DNA from: Serinus canaria
Taxonomy: Eukaryota > Chordata > Aves > Passeriformes > Fringillidae
DNA: 64,000 bases
Direction of reading: 5' to 3'
Assembly (NCBI RefSeq): GCF_022539315.1
Contig: NC_066315.1
Coordinates: 16,839,649 to 16,903,648, forward strand
A program made the position numbers and the translations under genes. Below, one piece after another: positions 1 to 13,715 of this stretch. Below the pieces are notes generated by a model. The model saw only the letters and a program-made list of their open reading frames with translations. It ran no database searches and was not told where the DNA came from. The first letter of the stretch is position 1, and each line of letters starts with the position of its first letter.

Positions 1-2297
1 CATTGTAGCTGCTCTCCACTGGATGTGGAAATATCAAGCATCATTACTGAATCATGCTCACATTTTGCTCCATCCATATTCTGCTATTAAAAAAATTTTG
101 TTTGTTACATTGACACTGTGGGCTCTAAATGTTGCAGGCCTATTCCTGTGTTCCTGTGTCTCCCTTCCCTGTGTCCCTGCACCTCCCCACCTCCAGCCCC
201 CCTTTTCCCCAGCTTAGCCCTCTCTTCTGCTGACAGCAGAAGCCTCGAGGTCACCCCACCTTTGGTGGGAAGCAGCAGCACTTCTCTAAGCTGTGCATAA
301 ATAGGGTAATATGGAAACACATCATGTACATGTCCATGTACTGCCCTTGAGGAAATTAAAACAACATGAACTTCCTGCACAACAATTAGTGCTGCCATCT
401 GTTACTGTCAGCAGATGTATGTGATAACCTTGTGCTTGGTTCTGGGAAAGAGCTGTGTGTGTTTCACTTATGTTATCCATAACATCTTTTCCTTTTTGCA
501 ATGTAGAGGTGTGTGATATTATCTAGCAGTTTTATCCTGATGTGCCATGGTTGTATGAATGCCTTTGCAGAAAACAAATATCAAAGAGATCTGCAGCTCT
601 GAGCTGTGTGCAGTCACTGCTTCCAGGCCAGTGAGAGTTTATATCCCATGGAAGCCCAAGGACTGCTCCTGTGAGGAGGTGCTCACCACAGCCTGGAGAC
701 TGTGCAGCCTCATCCTCCTAATGCAGCCAGTGTCTGTGTCCTCCTTCAGGCTGCTGTGTGTTAAGATGAGTGCTGGCTGCCAAAGATCCAATGCTATGTA
801 TGGAGAAAGGCAAATGTGTCATGTTCAAACAGCTGTCACCAATTCAAAATAAAAACTTCAGGTTTTAGGGTTCTTCTCGCTGTCAGTCTAGCCCAATTAC
901 CATGTAAAGATAAAAGGGAAATACAGGAGAAAAGAAGAGCTGAAAACACACCTAAGTTCAAATTCTCATGCTCTGCTTATTTTCAGCACCTGCATCTCCT
1001 CTTCCACTCAATTTCTCTGGGACCCATTGCTCTGAGCACTACACTTGCCTTCACCTCTGGTCATGAACAGGTTTGCAGCTCTGTACGTTTGTGCTGGGTA
1101 ATGTACCATGAAAAAATGCCTAACAAAAGGGTTAAGGTGTTGCAAGACTGAACATAAGAATCAATTTCTGCTTAAGAAATGGAAAAGGAAGCACAGAATG
1201 TGGGCCACAAAGCCTATTCTGTAAATCTGCCCAGTCATTCAGTGCTTATCTGAGCATGATATTACCACAATTATATCTTTAGTGTGAGTGAGACCTCCAT
1301 CCATTTTCTAAAAGCCAGAATGTGAATATATACAAAAGAAATGAGAATCTTCCTTATTTCTGGCAAGCCCTGAAGACAGATATAGGAGCCTTTTCTCTGT
1401 GAGATCTAGGAAGATTATCCCAGCAGTTTTTCCTTACAGGTTAATGTTTATAAATCTCCTTTTGCCTAAAATAGGTCAGTCTCTACTAAACTCTGTTTTC
1501 TAGAGCAATATCTGCTGCAAATTAAGACATAAGGAATTGCTCTACAGTATCCTGGGAGACCATTTTCCATTTTAAAATCAATGCTAATTAAGTGTACGTA
1601 CCTTAATGTTGACATAAATCAGTTCCAAGTTTACATGCTGCCAATACCTTACAAAACATCATTTACCTCCATTCTAATGAGCTCTTACCTCAGTGTATTT
1701 TGTGCAAGTCAGTTAATTGCCTTTGTTTTTACATAAACATAGATACACACACATATAGTACCTACATATGAAGAGGAGGTAAAAAATAATGGGAGTTTAA
1801 GTCTTTTGGCCTGATTTGATTTAAATTCCCCTCAGCTGAAAGATTCCTCTGACTCTGAAACCGAGTCTTCTAAAACGTCCTAAGCAGGCTGTTGGGTAAA
1901 ATCAGAAATCTCCTTATGTGTTTTTGTGAGAATGCTCTGACACAGATGTCTGATTCTGGCAGAGTAGTCTGCAGTTCTCCTGTAAGAATTCAAATTCCTG
2001 GAAGAAATAGAACTTCTCCCCACTTCTTAGTATGTCATGCAATTAGATGTACTGATTTTTGTTAGGATGCTCTATTTTTCTGAAAATTATTAAAGAGTTT
2101 GAGCGTTTTCCCAGCAGGTCTTTTATATGGCTGATCATGGACACAGCAGTAGAGCTGTACTCTAGGAAGTGTACAGAGAACAGCACAATGTTCTTTGCAT
2201 TTGAGTAGGTAGCAAGAAAGCTTTGCCTATGTGACAAAGAGACTTAATGGTACACATGTCTACTTTAATGAGGGGCAGGGCAGGAGAACATATATAC

Positions 2298-2329
<32 letters not shown>

Positions 2330-5300
2330 ATATACATTCAGACAAAAATATACCCCAGAAATATGGGAGCCATATGGGGGAACAGAGTCATTCCCTGTGC
2401 TGGGAAAAAAGGCTCAAGTGTGACAGAAATCTCAGTGAAAATAAACTTCAGGATTCAGTAGGCATTTCTGCAAGGGATTAACAAAGCAAATGTAGACTTG
2501 CCTCTAACAAGAAACAGAGTCCCACATTCAATAAAAAGCAATTAGACCATTATATTTAGGTCATGGTAAAACTCTGAGAACCAAGGAAGCCCAGGGGAGC
2601 ACACCCTTTCATATTATAGCTCATGTTATAGCTGTGCACCACATTTCACATTGATTGGACTTCTAGATTGCCTCCAATCAAAAATAAAAAAACCAACTCC
2701 AGGCTTCTTGATTGTATGGTGCCTAATGGACTGCATTTCTGCAGGGAATCAAGTCAAGCCTGTGTGCTGCCTTCAGTGGCAAAGCTGGTTTAAGAAACTC
2801 CTTTCTTCCTTCATAACAGCCTTGAACAAGAATTGTAATGCTATGTCAAAGTTTACCACCTCTGAGGTGTGAAGTTATGGCTGGTTTTGAGGCCAGGCTG
2901 TAAACCAGGCCACTGAAATGTTTAAAATAGCCACCAGAAGCTCCAGGGCAGGTGGATTTGAAGGCAGCTTTGTCATCACCACTAGCACTGCATAACTGCT
3001 CAAAAAATGTCATAGCTGAGTCCAAGTCCACAAAAGAAACATGGAAATCCATGGAAGCACATAAAGAATGCAGAGTGCTGTCTGCCCTTGCCTTCCAGCT
3101 GCATGGTGAACAGCTACTGGGCACAGCTGCAAAGAGGAAAAGAAGCAGCATCCAGACCTTGGTTTAATTATATGCAGCACATCTGATCACACCACATTAT
3201 TGATTTGTTAGCAACCTGCAGTTGTTTCAGAATTTCATCTGTTGGTGGGAAAAGCCCCTGTGTGATTATTTTTAGGCTGCTCTTTTAATAAATTAAAATG
3301 CAATTTATTTAAAATTAAAAAGAACAGCAAATTTAAAATTACTTTACATCTAAAAAGGTGTTTAATTTCATCCCAGCTCATCCTCACCCTTCTGCTGATA
3401 AACTTTGGCAATTGTTTTGAGAAGGAGTGGCTTAAAAATAGATGTAGAACCTTGTATGGACACCAATGATTCTTCTTTCAGAAAACTACCTTCTTGCAAA
3501 TCCAGCAGTGATCTTTAATACATTGCTTTATACTCTGACCTATGATTTCAGTATCTTCTAAACAATAATCTGGAACTGCAACCTTCCTGTTGGCTGCCCT
3601 CAAATGCTTCTGTAGGATTAAGGAATGTAGTCATAGTGTCCTGACCTCTGATTTGGCAGATTTTGCCAAGCTGCTAGAAATGTATACTGGAAGCAGCTTT
3701 GGGACATTCTCACTCGAGTTCCTGCCCCTACAAGCAGATCTGGAGCATGGAAGTTAAAAATCCCTATTCTCCTTCAGAACAAGAATCCCTCAGTGCAATC
3801 TCAGTGGGGACGTGCCGTAAGACCAAGGTTCAGTCTCTGTGTTCAGGCATTACCTTGGGCAGAACTCACCTTTAAAAGGTGCAATAATGCAGCAGTAACA
3901 CGAGTCCTTTGCTGCTGGTGGGGCTAAAAACCACTTCATGTGTCCAAGAGACTTCAGTGGGTGTGATGAAGGTGAGATGTGGGCTGTTCAGGTCCCTGTG
4001 GGTGTGCCTGGCTACAATGCTGGGTCATCACAGGCACACTGAGGACAGAAATTTAACCACGTGCCAAGAGGTATTGCCTTCAGCTTATGTCTTCCATAAG
4101 TTCATCTTCTTTTTCAGTGACTGTCAAGTGTTATAATCTGTCACTTTGAAAAATATTATTCCTTTGAGTCTCTTCTTAAAGAGATTATTTTTAAAGAGAA
4201 TCCATTCCAGTGGGCTGAAAGGGTTTAACACCACCATCTGCTCTATTTCTGGATCACTGTGTGTGGGTAATTGCCTGGAATCCCAGCCTGTCCCATCTGC
4301 TTTCACTAAAGGACAGAGTATCTCTGCCTTTAGGAGATTAAAACCAGACACTTACTATTTGGGCTGTGACCATCAGGCATCAGAAGGAGACAACACTGAA
4401 ATTTTGTTTGAAACAAACTAAGTGTAACAGGAGCTTTCTTGGGTTGTGGTGCAGAGTCTGTGCATGTTTAACTCATAAATGATGCTTTGTGCTTCACCAA
4501 ACCCAAACCTCCAAAATATTAATCATATTTGCACTGTTTAAAACTGTCTCTGGAGAAGTACTCAAAAAATTCAGTTGGGTGGGGTGTAAATACTCATTTT
4601 TTTCTTTAAAGACAAAGACTGAGCTTTCCTGGAGACAAACAGAGATGTCATGAAGAGTTTCAGTTTGGGTGTTCAATCTATTTGTCTAAATTTGGCATAG
4701 AGGGAGGTCAAATTCTCAGTCATGTAGCATCCCAAAAAATACAGGACACACACATTCACAGATACAAACACACAGAGTCCTAACAAGAGTGGTAACAGGG
4801 AAGAAAGCAAAATACACACCCAATATATTACCTGCATGACTGGATGCACTGCTGGAAAATGTCCAGATTCCGTGGTACTACAGGAATACACAGCATATTG
4901 TTTTAACTTTTTATTAAGTTTTGCTTTTTAACCACACAAGCTATGTTTTCCTTGTATTTATGGGTTTATATTCATCCTGTGTAGAACAAATTCTTGAATT
5001 CAGATAGAGGCAACTGGTTTCATTCATCTAAAAGGCAAATGCATCAGGGCACAGAAGATACCTGAAAGAACTGTTGAAGTCTCTGAGTTTGAAGACTTGC
5101 ATTGTGGATAGTCCTGTGTTTCCACCTGCCTTTGCTTCTGGCTGGTCCTTTTCAGTCAGACCTCCAGGAGACACACGTGCCTCAGAGGCACAGCTGTGTG
5201 TTTGCCTGCCATTCACCTCCCAGAGCTTCCTCAGGTCACCTTTGTAAAGTAGTGGATGGTGGTTGGCTCCTAGACTTTTAAAATACTGTGATGAGAGACT

Positions 5301-8300
5301 TGTTTTACATAAAGAGTTTCGTTTTCTTCACTAAGTTTTGAAAGAGGTGCTAAAACAAATTGGTAATTAGTCATTTGCAAGCAAGATAGAGTAACACTTA
5401 AAAATTTAATTCAGTTTCCAGCAAAACCAATGGCAAATTTCCCATTGAGTACACTGGGGCAGAATCTGACATTGGGTACTTGACCTTTTATCTTCTAAAG
5501 GCAAAGAGTTTTCAGTGAATATAATGAACACAAAAATAACCACTAGAATAGCTGTACAACATTCGGGAACTAAGAAACTCCTTGTACTTAATTAAGAACC
5601 AACAAGAAAAAATTACATGTGCTCTGCTCAAAGGAGAATCAGATTAAATTGTATTTTCCCAAAGCTTTTTTTAGACTAATGACTAGAACATCCTTGTTCA
5701 ATGAAATTGAGTTACCAATACTGCTACTGTTTCTATTTGTTGTACTCCAAAGGGCAACATAGGTAAGCAAATGAAAGAAGTCTGTCAATACATGTATCTA
5801 TTTAATCCAGTACAAGCTCTCTGTGCAGGCCTGTGTAGAGATGCAACACGTGTGTATGTATGTTAAAATAACATGTGAATGAAAAGATACAAGCATTTGC
5901 TAACTATCTTTAGGAAATGGGCACACTCATACAAATCACTCTGAACTAGAAGAAAGCATATTTCCCCCCAGGATAAATATACCTTTGTGGAGTGAGGCTC
6001 ACTAACATTGTTGTACTCAAAACCCTTATAAATTTTTCAGTGATAAAAAAAAAAAAAAAAAGTTAAAAAAAGAAAAAGGGTTGAACAATAAGCACCTAAA
6101 AAATTATAGTGCAATGTACTTTTCCTTGAGGTATGAGATAGAATTAATTGAAGCAAAGGAGAGAATGAAATGCTGTTGCCCCATCTCTGATGGGGGATGT
6201 CTGGATAAAAGACAGAACAGCATCTCCAAGACTATGTCTGGCTTTTGCATGTGAAGGAAATCTGTGGGAGGGGTCTGTGGAAGAGACAGCAAGAAATCCA
6301 GTTTGTTGTCCAGAAAGGACTGCACTGAGTGAAACCCTGCCCTGCACAGCCACACCAACATGCAGCTCCATGAGCCATGCTCAGGACGCCCTCTGGCAGC
6401 TCCTGCAGACTGGCCACGCTGAGGACCTGTGTGCCTCCAAGTCCCTCATGTCTCAAGGTGGGGTTGCAGATTTTGAGGCTTTATTAATGATTTGATCTAG
6501 TTGGCTTTGTCCCATCCCTCAGTCCAAATTAAACCTCTAGTTTGCAATGCTGAACTGGCCACAGAAGTATTTCTGTTCAACTGCCTAGACGTTAGGAATC
6601 ATACTGGTTTTTTGAGATACACAGATTTCAAATGCTAATTGTTGCTATGACAACTAAATATACAAATATCCCTGACAATTTTCACAAAAAAACCCACAAC
6701 CTCTTAGAGTTCTTGTCATGAATGTCTGGACATGATGGGTTTTTGCTTTATAAGAGATAAGAGTTTTTGCAGTGATTGTTCAAGATACCCCCTTGAAGAA
6801 AATCACAGTTTAAGCAGCTGTTGCTGGCAGGCTTGTACATCTTTGTGGATTCACAGAACCCCTGGAATAACCTTAATACAGCCTCTGGTAAGAAAGTAGA
6901 ATGTTTTATGTTGCCCTTTCTCACAGCTTTCCTTACCCTACATTTTTTCGCTGGTGAGAATTTCTTGGTGCCCCTCTGACTCCATGTTGCTGCTGAAGCA
7001 GAACAGGAGCACAAGCAGCAATGTCCTTCTACATGCACCAATAACAACATGGAAAAGGAGAAAGCTCATCCCAAAATATCATTTTCATATTAGTGTATTT
7101 AAGAAGAGTTAGCAGTGAATAATCACCTTGGGGTTTTTTTTTGGTATAATTTTGGTATAATTTTTTATTTTTCAAGAAACAATTACTTGCAAAATTTTCC
7201 AAACCAAAACCCATCAGTTTTTCCCCAGGTAATTTTTTTCGTTGGTAGAAATGTATCATTACCTTTGGCAGAGTCTGAGTATGTTCTCACTTGCCTTTGC
7301 CCAGCTACTTGAGCTTTCTACAGCAGTAGCAGGTAAGATGAGGGTCAGTAACCAGAAATTGGGGTCAGTTTTCCAGATATCACATTACATAGCTCAATCA
7401 CTATCTCTCTCTAGAATGTTTCATCTAAAGACAATAAAGTTGATCTGCCTTTTAAAGCAAGGTCACTCAGTTTCTCCTGATCCAATCTCCATTCTGTGAG
7501 TTTTTACTCAAAGACCCAAGTGAGACTTGCTCACAGCTGTTTTAGCATGTGAGTGGGTGTAGTTTGATGGGAGCTGATTTGAGTATCTACAGAAAGTGGA
7601 AACAATGCTGAGTTAGTGCTCCAGTCCAGTGTCTTCTTAATTTAAAGGAGAGGGGATTAAACCTGAAAAAAAGCCACAATATCACAGCGTGATTTCTCCT
7701 GAAGGAATTTTACATACAAGTCCCAGTAAATGTGTGCAATTCAAAAAGCATATTTTCCTGCTGTCAGGTGGGAGAGATTGATGCATGAAGTAATTGGATG
7801 ACAAATATAGCAACAGCAAAGAAACACTTCTCCAAGTGTTGTGAAGCTGCAGGGAAAAGAGAACTTTCCCTGATGTGCTGTAATGTTTGACTTTTCCCTT
7901 GGGGAATTCCCAAGCCCTGGCCCTGACCCTCAGAGAGAATGGCAGAAGGCTCCATCAGGAGCTGCTGCACAGGGAGCTGTGCAGGCAGCCAGGGGTGAAG
8001 GGCACAGGCAAAGACAGGGCTGAAATATCCCTGTGACTGACTCAGAGGGGACCCATGCAGCCAGCTCCTGCTCATTTGCATGCCAGTCTTCAATGCTAGT
8101 CAGCATCTTTCACAGAAGTTGTATAATGATGGAGCCCTGAAATATAGTCATTTGGTGACATCACAGCAGTGAGATACAGCTCCTTGCCATTGCTGTCCAG
8201 ATGATTTGTGCTTTTCATTACAGCAGTATAATAATAAAATCAGAGTCTGGAGAAGGAAAATGACAGACAAAAGCAGACGCTTGCCTGCAGTGTGGTATGA

Positions 8301-11300
8301 CAAAGTCCCTTGTTCTGTCTGGAAATATAAGCCTTTTACATCAGTAGAAAGCTATTTAGTTCATTCTCATTAAATTTATTGGTAGGCTGACTTTATATTG
8401 GTCTGACAGAATGATTTGGTAAAGCTGGCAACTGCATTTTTCTAGGTGTCTTTTGCTCTAATGCTGAAATACCCCACCAGGAAGTAAACCTGGCTTTAGT
8501 GGTCAACTTCAGCAATTAGTGGGAGAAAACAGCCAGAAGATGCTGAGGTCTGCAAAACAATTCCTTTGTCAGGAACAATTCCTTTCCATAAACACCTTTA
8601 TGGAAAGACCCTGAAAATCTGAGGATGTGCCACCACAGGATCCAAGCTCCAGTACTTTTCTCTGTATGTTTAGGGATCTATCCTAGGGAAACAAGACCAC
8701 AAAAAAAGTCACATGATTGAATGGTTTGGGTAGAGGGGAGAGGCTTGACCATTGCTTAAAACAGAATAGTAATAAATTGAAATTTAGAAAGGGTCAGGGT
8801 TTTTTCCTAGTGGAAAAAGAGCTGATGTCCAGATCACAGACATTTGTCACATTCCTTTGCAGGAAAATACATGAGTGAAAAATCACAGTAGGGGTAAAAC
8901 TGCAAGAGGCTTGAGAGGGGTGTTTCATGAAAGGGGGATATCTTCAGAAGCAGAAAAAGAAGATAGGCCCCTTAGGTAAGCATTTGTAATGCAGTAGAGT
9001 TATAACTCAGGAGCCAGGGGCAGACTGCTCATGGTGCTCATGGTTTCATAGTGCACACGATGGAAACAGACCTTACAGACCTGCAGCACAGCAGGGACAG
9101 CAGGGCAGCTCAAACCCTGGGCCACTTCAGCCACAGCAGGGTGACATTCCAGGGAGCAGTAAGATGGTCCAGCCTGGCCTCCCTCCAGCCCTTGGCTGTT
9201 CCCAGATATTGTTTTTTCTTGCTCACTGATCCATGCCTGTGCCCAGATCTTAAGGGACATTTGTTCCAACAGGAAAGCCTGTTCTTTTGAGAGGAAATAG
9301 CAACAGTGCTGGTGACTATGAAAGGCTGAGAGAGGGAACACACAGCTGAGCATGGGCCACAGCATCATTTAGAGCATCCACAGATACTGCAGCTGTACCC
9401 AGAATAAGTCCAGAAGCAAAGGCTGAGCTAAGTTAATCCTGGATAACTTCTGGCTGCATATTAAAATGTTCCATTTAATTTAATCATCAGTGCATTGTGG
9501 TGTTGGGGCTTGGCAGAGGAGAAACCTCAACTGTGTTTTGCTTTAAGTTGGGGTATGGTGCTGCATGCTGTCATTTAAACATTAGGCCACTTGTACTGAA
9601 AGGAGAGCAGAAGTTACCTGCTTCCTATTTGAAGAAGAATATTAAGGATTATGAAGCACCAGATAGAAAATGAGGATTAGTGAGTGCACAGAACACACTA
9701 GGCATTACATAGCAAATACTCTAATGGCCACATGATTACTCAGGTGTTGAGTTTTGCAAGATTTTGCTTCTGGCACTTTATCCAGATAAGAAGTAGGGGA
9801 AAAGTACAGTAGGGTGTGTTGTAAAATAGGGGTGGATCTGAAAATAAATACTTCTCTTGCACCATTTCATGATAGTTTATTTTACAAAGAAGATTAAACA
9901 AACTGAAATCTATTAAATAATAATAAGCAGATGCCTAAGAAATTACCCATACTAGAATCAGACTAACAAAATAGTTTCCATTTGTAACTGCATATGCAGC
10001 CAAATCCCTGTAATTTTCATAGTAATCTGAAAACTGAGTCATGACTACTTCAGAAATACCTTTGTCTTCACTGAGTTTACAGAAAACTACAATGAATTTA
10101 AAACCATCATTTAAAAACTGAAACACATGGGGTTTTTTTTCAGAAGACTGGAACTGGGAGGTAGTTAAAGCTACAGTTCTTGTTTTTGTTTGTTTTTTTC
10201 CCCCATTTCATCTCTGTGTAGCATGGCCTGTTGCTTACCAAATATTATAAATAAAGACAGCTGTGTTTATTTTTTTTTTAAGAAAGTAGCAGCTAGAAAA
10301 AAAAATCATTGCTCTCTTTTAATTCACACTTAGAAAATGTGGTGATGTCCTTGTAATCTTAGTAGCTCATAAAGAGAAAGAAATCTGCAGCATACTTCCA
10401 GGCACTTTCCAAGTTATTGTGATATAGAGAAAAGTAGCAGATCAGCCACTGGCCATGAGATGCAGCTGATTTACTGGAGCTTCTTTAAATGCTAACAATC
10501 ATTAATGCCTGTTAAATAATAAGGCATGCATGAATAATTCACTTTTTTCTATACATGAAGACACATGGGCTAATGTGTGCTCTGAGGTTTTCATCACCCT
10601 GGTTAATCTTCTCTTGATCCCTGCCCTTCTGCTTAAAACATCTCAGGCACATTCCATCTAAAGCTGTTCTAGCAGAAAACATCAGCTCAGGGTAATGAAT
10701 GAAAGACAGTGCTTCATTGACCCTGGCAGAGTTACTTTGCTTCCCTTTACTTTCAACAAACACTTGATTTCCATAGATATGTTTTGTATATATATCTTAG
10801 GCTCTGAGCAGTGCTGTTACCTATTCATGAAACATTTTCAAAAGACTTCTGTTACCCCTGCACTATGGAATTTTGTAGGAAATAAACCACCCTGCAGAAT
10901 TAACAGAAATAATAATCCTGGCCACAGAGGCCTTTATGGGGCTTCAAAAAATACAGGCAGGACCTCACAGTCTCCAATGAATGCTCCAGTTTATATAGTT
11001 GTTAACATAGCAGTGCAGTGCTTCTGTATTTACTAAATTTTCCAAATGCTTATTAAAACATTAGAGAGTCATCATTTTATAAGTAATTTGAAGGCATTTC
11101 ATGCACTCTTCTCACATTCAGAAACACAAGGCTCCTTGTTTAATTTTTGGTGAAGAATTGTTTTGTCACAGTCCATCCAGAATAAGGGGCAATAGCTCAC
11201 TGTGCTGTCCAGGGGCTGGGCAAACAGTTCAAATTCTTGTTTCTCTTTGCCTTCCTTGGAGAATACATCAGCATCCAGCTTTTTGGAGAGTGGCTGGCAG

Positions 11301-13653
11301 TCCTCTCAGCCTTTGCCCTGGAGCATGGACCTCCAGTCTGTCCCCCTCTGTGCTTGCCTGCAGGTTTCCACCCATCACTCTGCCTGGGAGCAGCAGGTTG
11401 GAAGCAGCTAATTTTACAGCCTCAGGTCCTTTCTATCCTTTGTGCGTAGCCAGGATGGCTTTAAATCTGATTTGTAAAAAGCCAGAATGCCAGCCTGTGA
11501 CAGTTACTTGATAAGTACAGGGACAGGGGTGGGTTCCACGTCACCCACTGCCAAACCCAGCCACTCTGTCACTGGGGCTTGGGACTGTGTGAAACCAGCA
11601 TCAAACCCAACCAGCTCTGGGGCCACCAAGCAGCAGAGATTGGCCATTGGCTCCTGGGACTTCTGGAGTCAGCAGCACTTCTGTCTCTGACTTCAACACA
11701 GTCAGAATTTCAACCACCAATCCAATTAGACAAGTTGTAGGAACTTACACATCTGGAGTTAGCTTGAAAGCAACTCCTATACTTGCAACTTTTAATTTTA
11801 ACATCATCTTCTGACAAACACTGTCTTGATCTAGAGGAAGCACTGCCCTAACAGCCAGCTCTGTGGTGTGCTGGGATGCTCACCTGTGCTGCCTCTGGTA
11901 CTTGCAGCAGAAGGCTTGGCTGGAGGTGGTGGGACTGCACTCTCCTCATTCCAGCACAGCATCCTCAATCAGCTTGCCTTGACTTTTAAAAAACCTTCTC
12001 ACAGGCTTAATTTTTATTGGAGTGGGATTGAGAAATAAAAGCATGAGAAATTTCTCTTCCCTTTGTTGGTCTCCACCAAAATTAGCACTCCTCCTATGCT
12101 TCAGCCACTCCTCCTAGCAGGCAATTAATGCCTGAAATGTGAAAGCTTGACTTCACGCCCTGCCTTAATCCCTCTGACTCACTCATCCCCAAACCAGTCC
12201 ATGTACCTATGCTTTGAGCTTTTCTTTTTTAAGCCTCATGATGTAAAATATCTTCTACAGAAAATGTTTCTGGGCAGAAAGTTAACTGCAAAGTTCACCT
12301 AAGGTTTTATTAACAGCTTAGCTTGTTTAATTCCACATTGCTATTTATCTCTGTTGTGTGCCTCATTGATAAAAACATTCTCTTTACAGACATATGGTAG
12401 TAAAATGTGGATGAAGTATGATGTAAGTATAAACATGAGAGGAAAAAGAAATACAAGAAAATCAGGTACTGAGAACAGACACATATTCACGCCTTAGAAA
12501 TGTGAGAAAACAAAGTGAGAAGAACAGCTTTATTTAATGAGTTTATATATATTGGTTATTAAAATGCTTACATGAAAATGTGACTAGGAAAAAAAATAGG
12601 AATCACCATAATCATATATAAAATAGTGTTTCATTGTACCAGTAGCTTTATCCAGATAGCTAGCAATGAAGGGTGAAGTATATCTCAGCTGCTACCAAGA
12701 TATTATTAGTCTGCTTACAAATGTAACAATTTAATTAGACAGTCCTGCATCAGCTTGTCTCTTTTAAAAATAATGACATTGAAGATGAGAATGAAACAAA
12801 TAATTTCATCTTGCTAAATGATTCACTGTGGCAAAACTCTAAGGTCTCCTGAATGCAACAGAAAAACAGAGAAATTACAGGAAAGACTAACAAAGAAATC
12901 CATCTTCTTAATCATGTCACATTTAGTGGCCCTCCTGCATGGGTACCAGTGTGTCAGGTAAATCCTTCAGCTCTTCTAGGCCAGTGGAGCTCTGCATTAT
13001 TGATGTCTGGTGCTTAAATCAGCTTTCTGTCCCTCCTCCTGTCAAATTCAGGCTTCTATTAAGCAGTCAAACCTGCCACTCACTGAAGGTCTTCTTGTGA
13101 GAAGAACCAGATCACAACTGTGTGCTGTAGAACACAACTGCCTAGTCTGAAAACATTGTCCTTTCCATGGAGAAAAACCCATCAACTCAGAAGGGCCAGC
13201 ACATGATTCCTTTTATTTCCCTCTGCACCCAAGTGCTGCAAACACATGGCAATTGCTACCATTTGTCTCAGTGCACAGTTCAAAAGTGCTTTACAGTCTG
13301 CAGTTGTGAGGGGAGGACTTTCTTCTTCCATGGTAAATGACTGATCTCAGCATAATGTGGTATTACAACATTTTTTATGCAATATGAGCTTTTCCTCCTA
13401 CTCCTTCAGCCAAATTCTTACAAAGAATCAGTGGAAGACACCTGCAGAAAATTAGACATCTTAACCCCCCCTTTCCCCAATTCAGAAGAAGCAAATTACA
13501 GCAAGTTAAAAACACATGAAGAAGTGGCAGTGGGAGTGCCTGCTGCCCTCTCTCCTGTCTCCTGCCAGGGCTGTGTCTGTACTGTATATTTCATCTGTCA
13601 CCTCTGATCTCTTCTACTCACTGATGTTTTGAAATTACCCAACAGCATTTGGT
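1..13653. other. Intergenic sequence downstream of GAD2, no gene recognised
   Basis: AT-rich unique-looking DNA with scattered short open frames in all frames, none with recognisable protein features or splice-linked homology. It contains the TA/TG microsatellite near 2300 and an A run near 6045-6061. In human the gene after GAD2 is APBB1IP; I see none of its exons here. Confidence 0.7.
2286..2337. repeat. Compound TA/TG microsatellite
   Basis: A run of TATATA followed by about ten TG units (2309-2329) and back to TATA. This is simple-sequence DNA in the intergenic region. Confidence 0.95.
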
Positions 13654-13715
13654 CATCTTTCTCTCACTTCTTTTCAGCCACAGAGAAAAGGCTGAAAAGA
13701 AGTGAGAGAAAGATG
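13654..13715. repeat. Perfect inverted repeat, 26-bp arms, 10-nt loop
   Basis: The left arm (13654-13679) begins CATCTTTCTCTCACTT and ends TTTTCAGCC. The right arm (13690-13715) is its exact reverse complement. The spacer is ACAGAGAAAA. Pairing stops abruptly on both sides. One arm is strongly pyrimidine-rich. Nothing around it looks like a gene or transposon. Confidence 0.95.

Noticed and set aside
11101..11511. 136-residue plus-strand frame in the intergenic region
   Set aside because: Overlapping open frames in two other registers, no recognisable motif.
13654..13715. Bacterial-style intrinsic terminator
   Set aside because: The window is vertebrate, the stem is too long and there is no adjoining gene.
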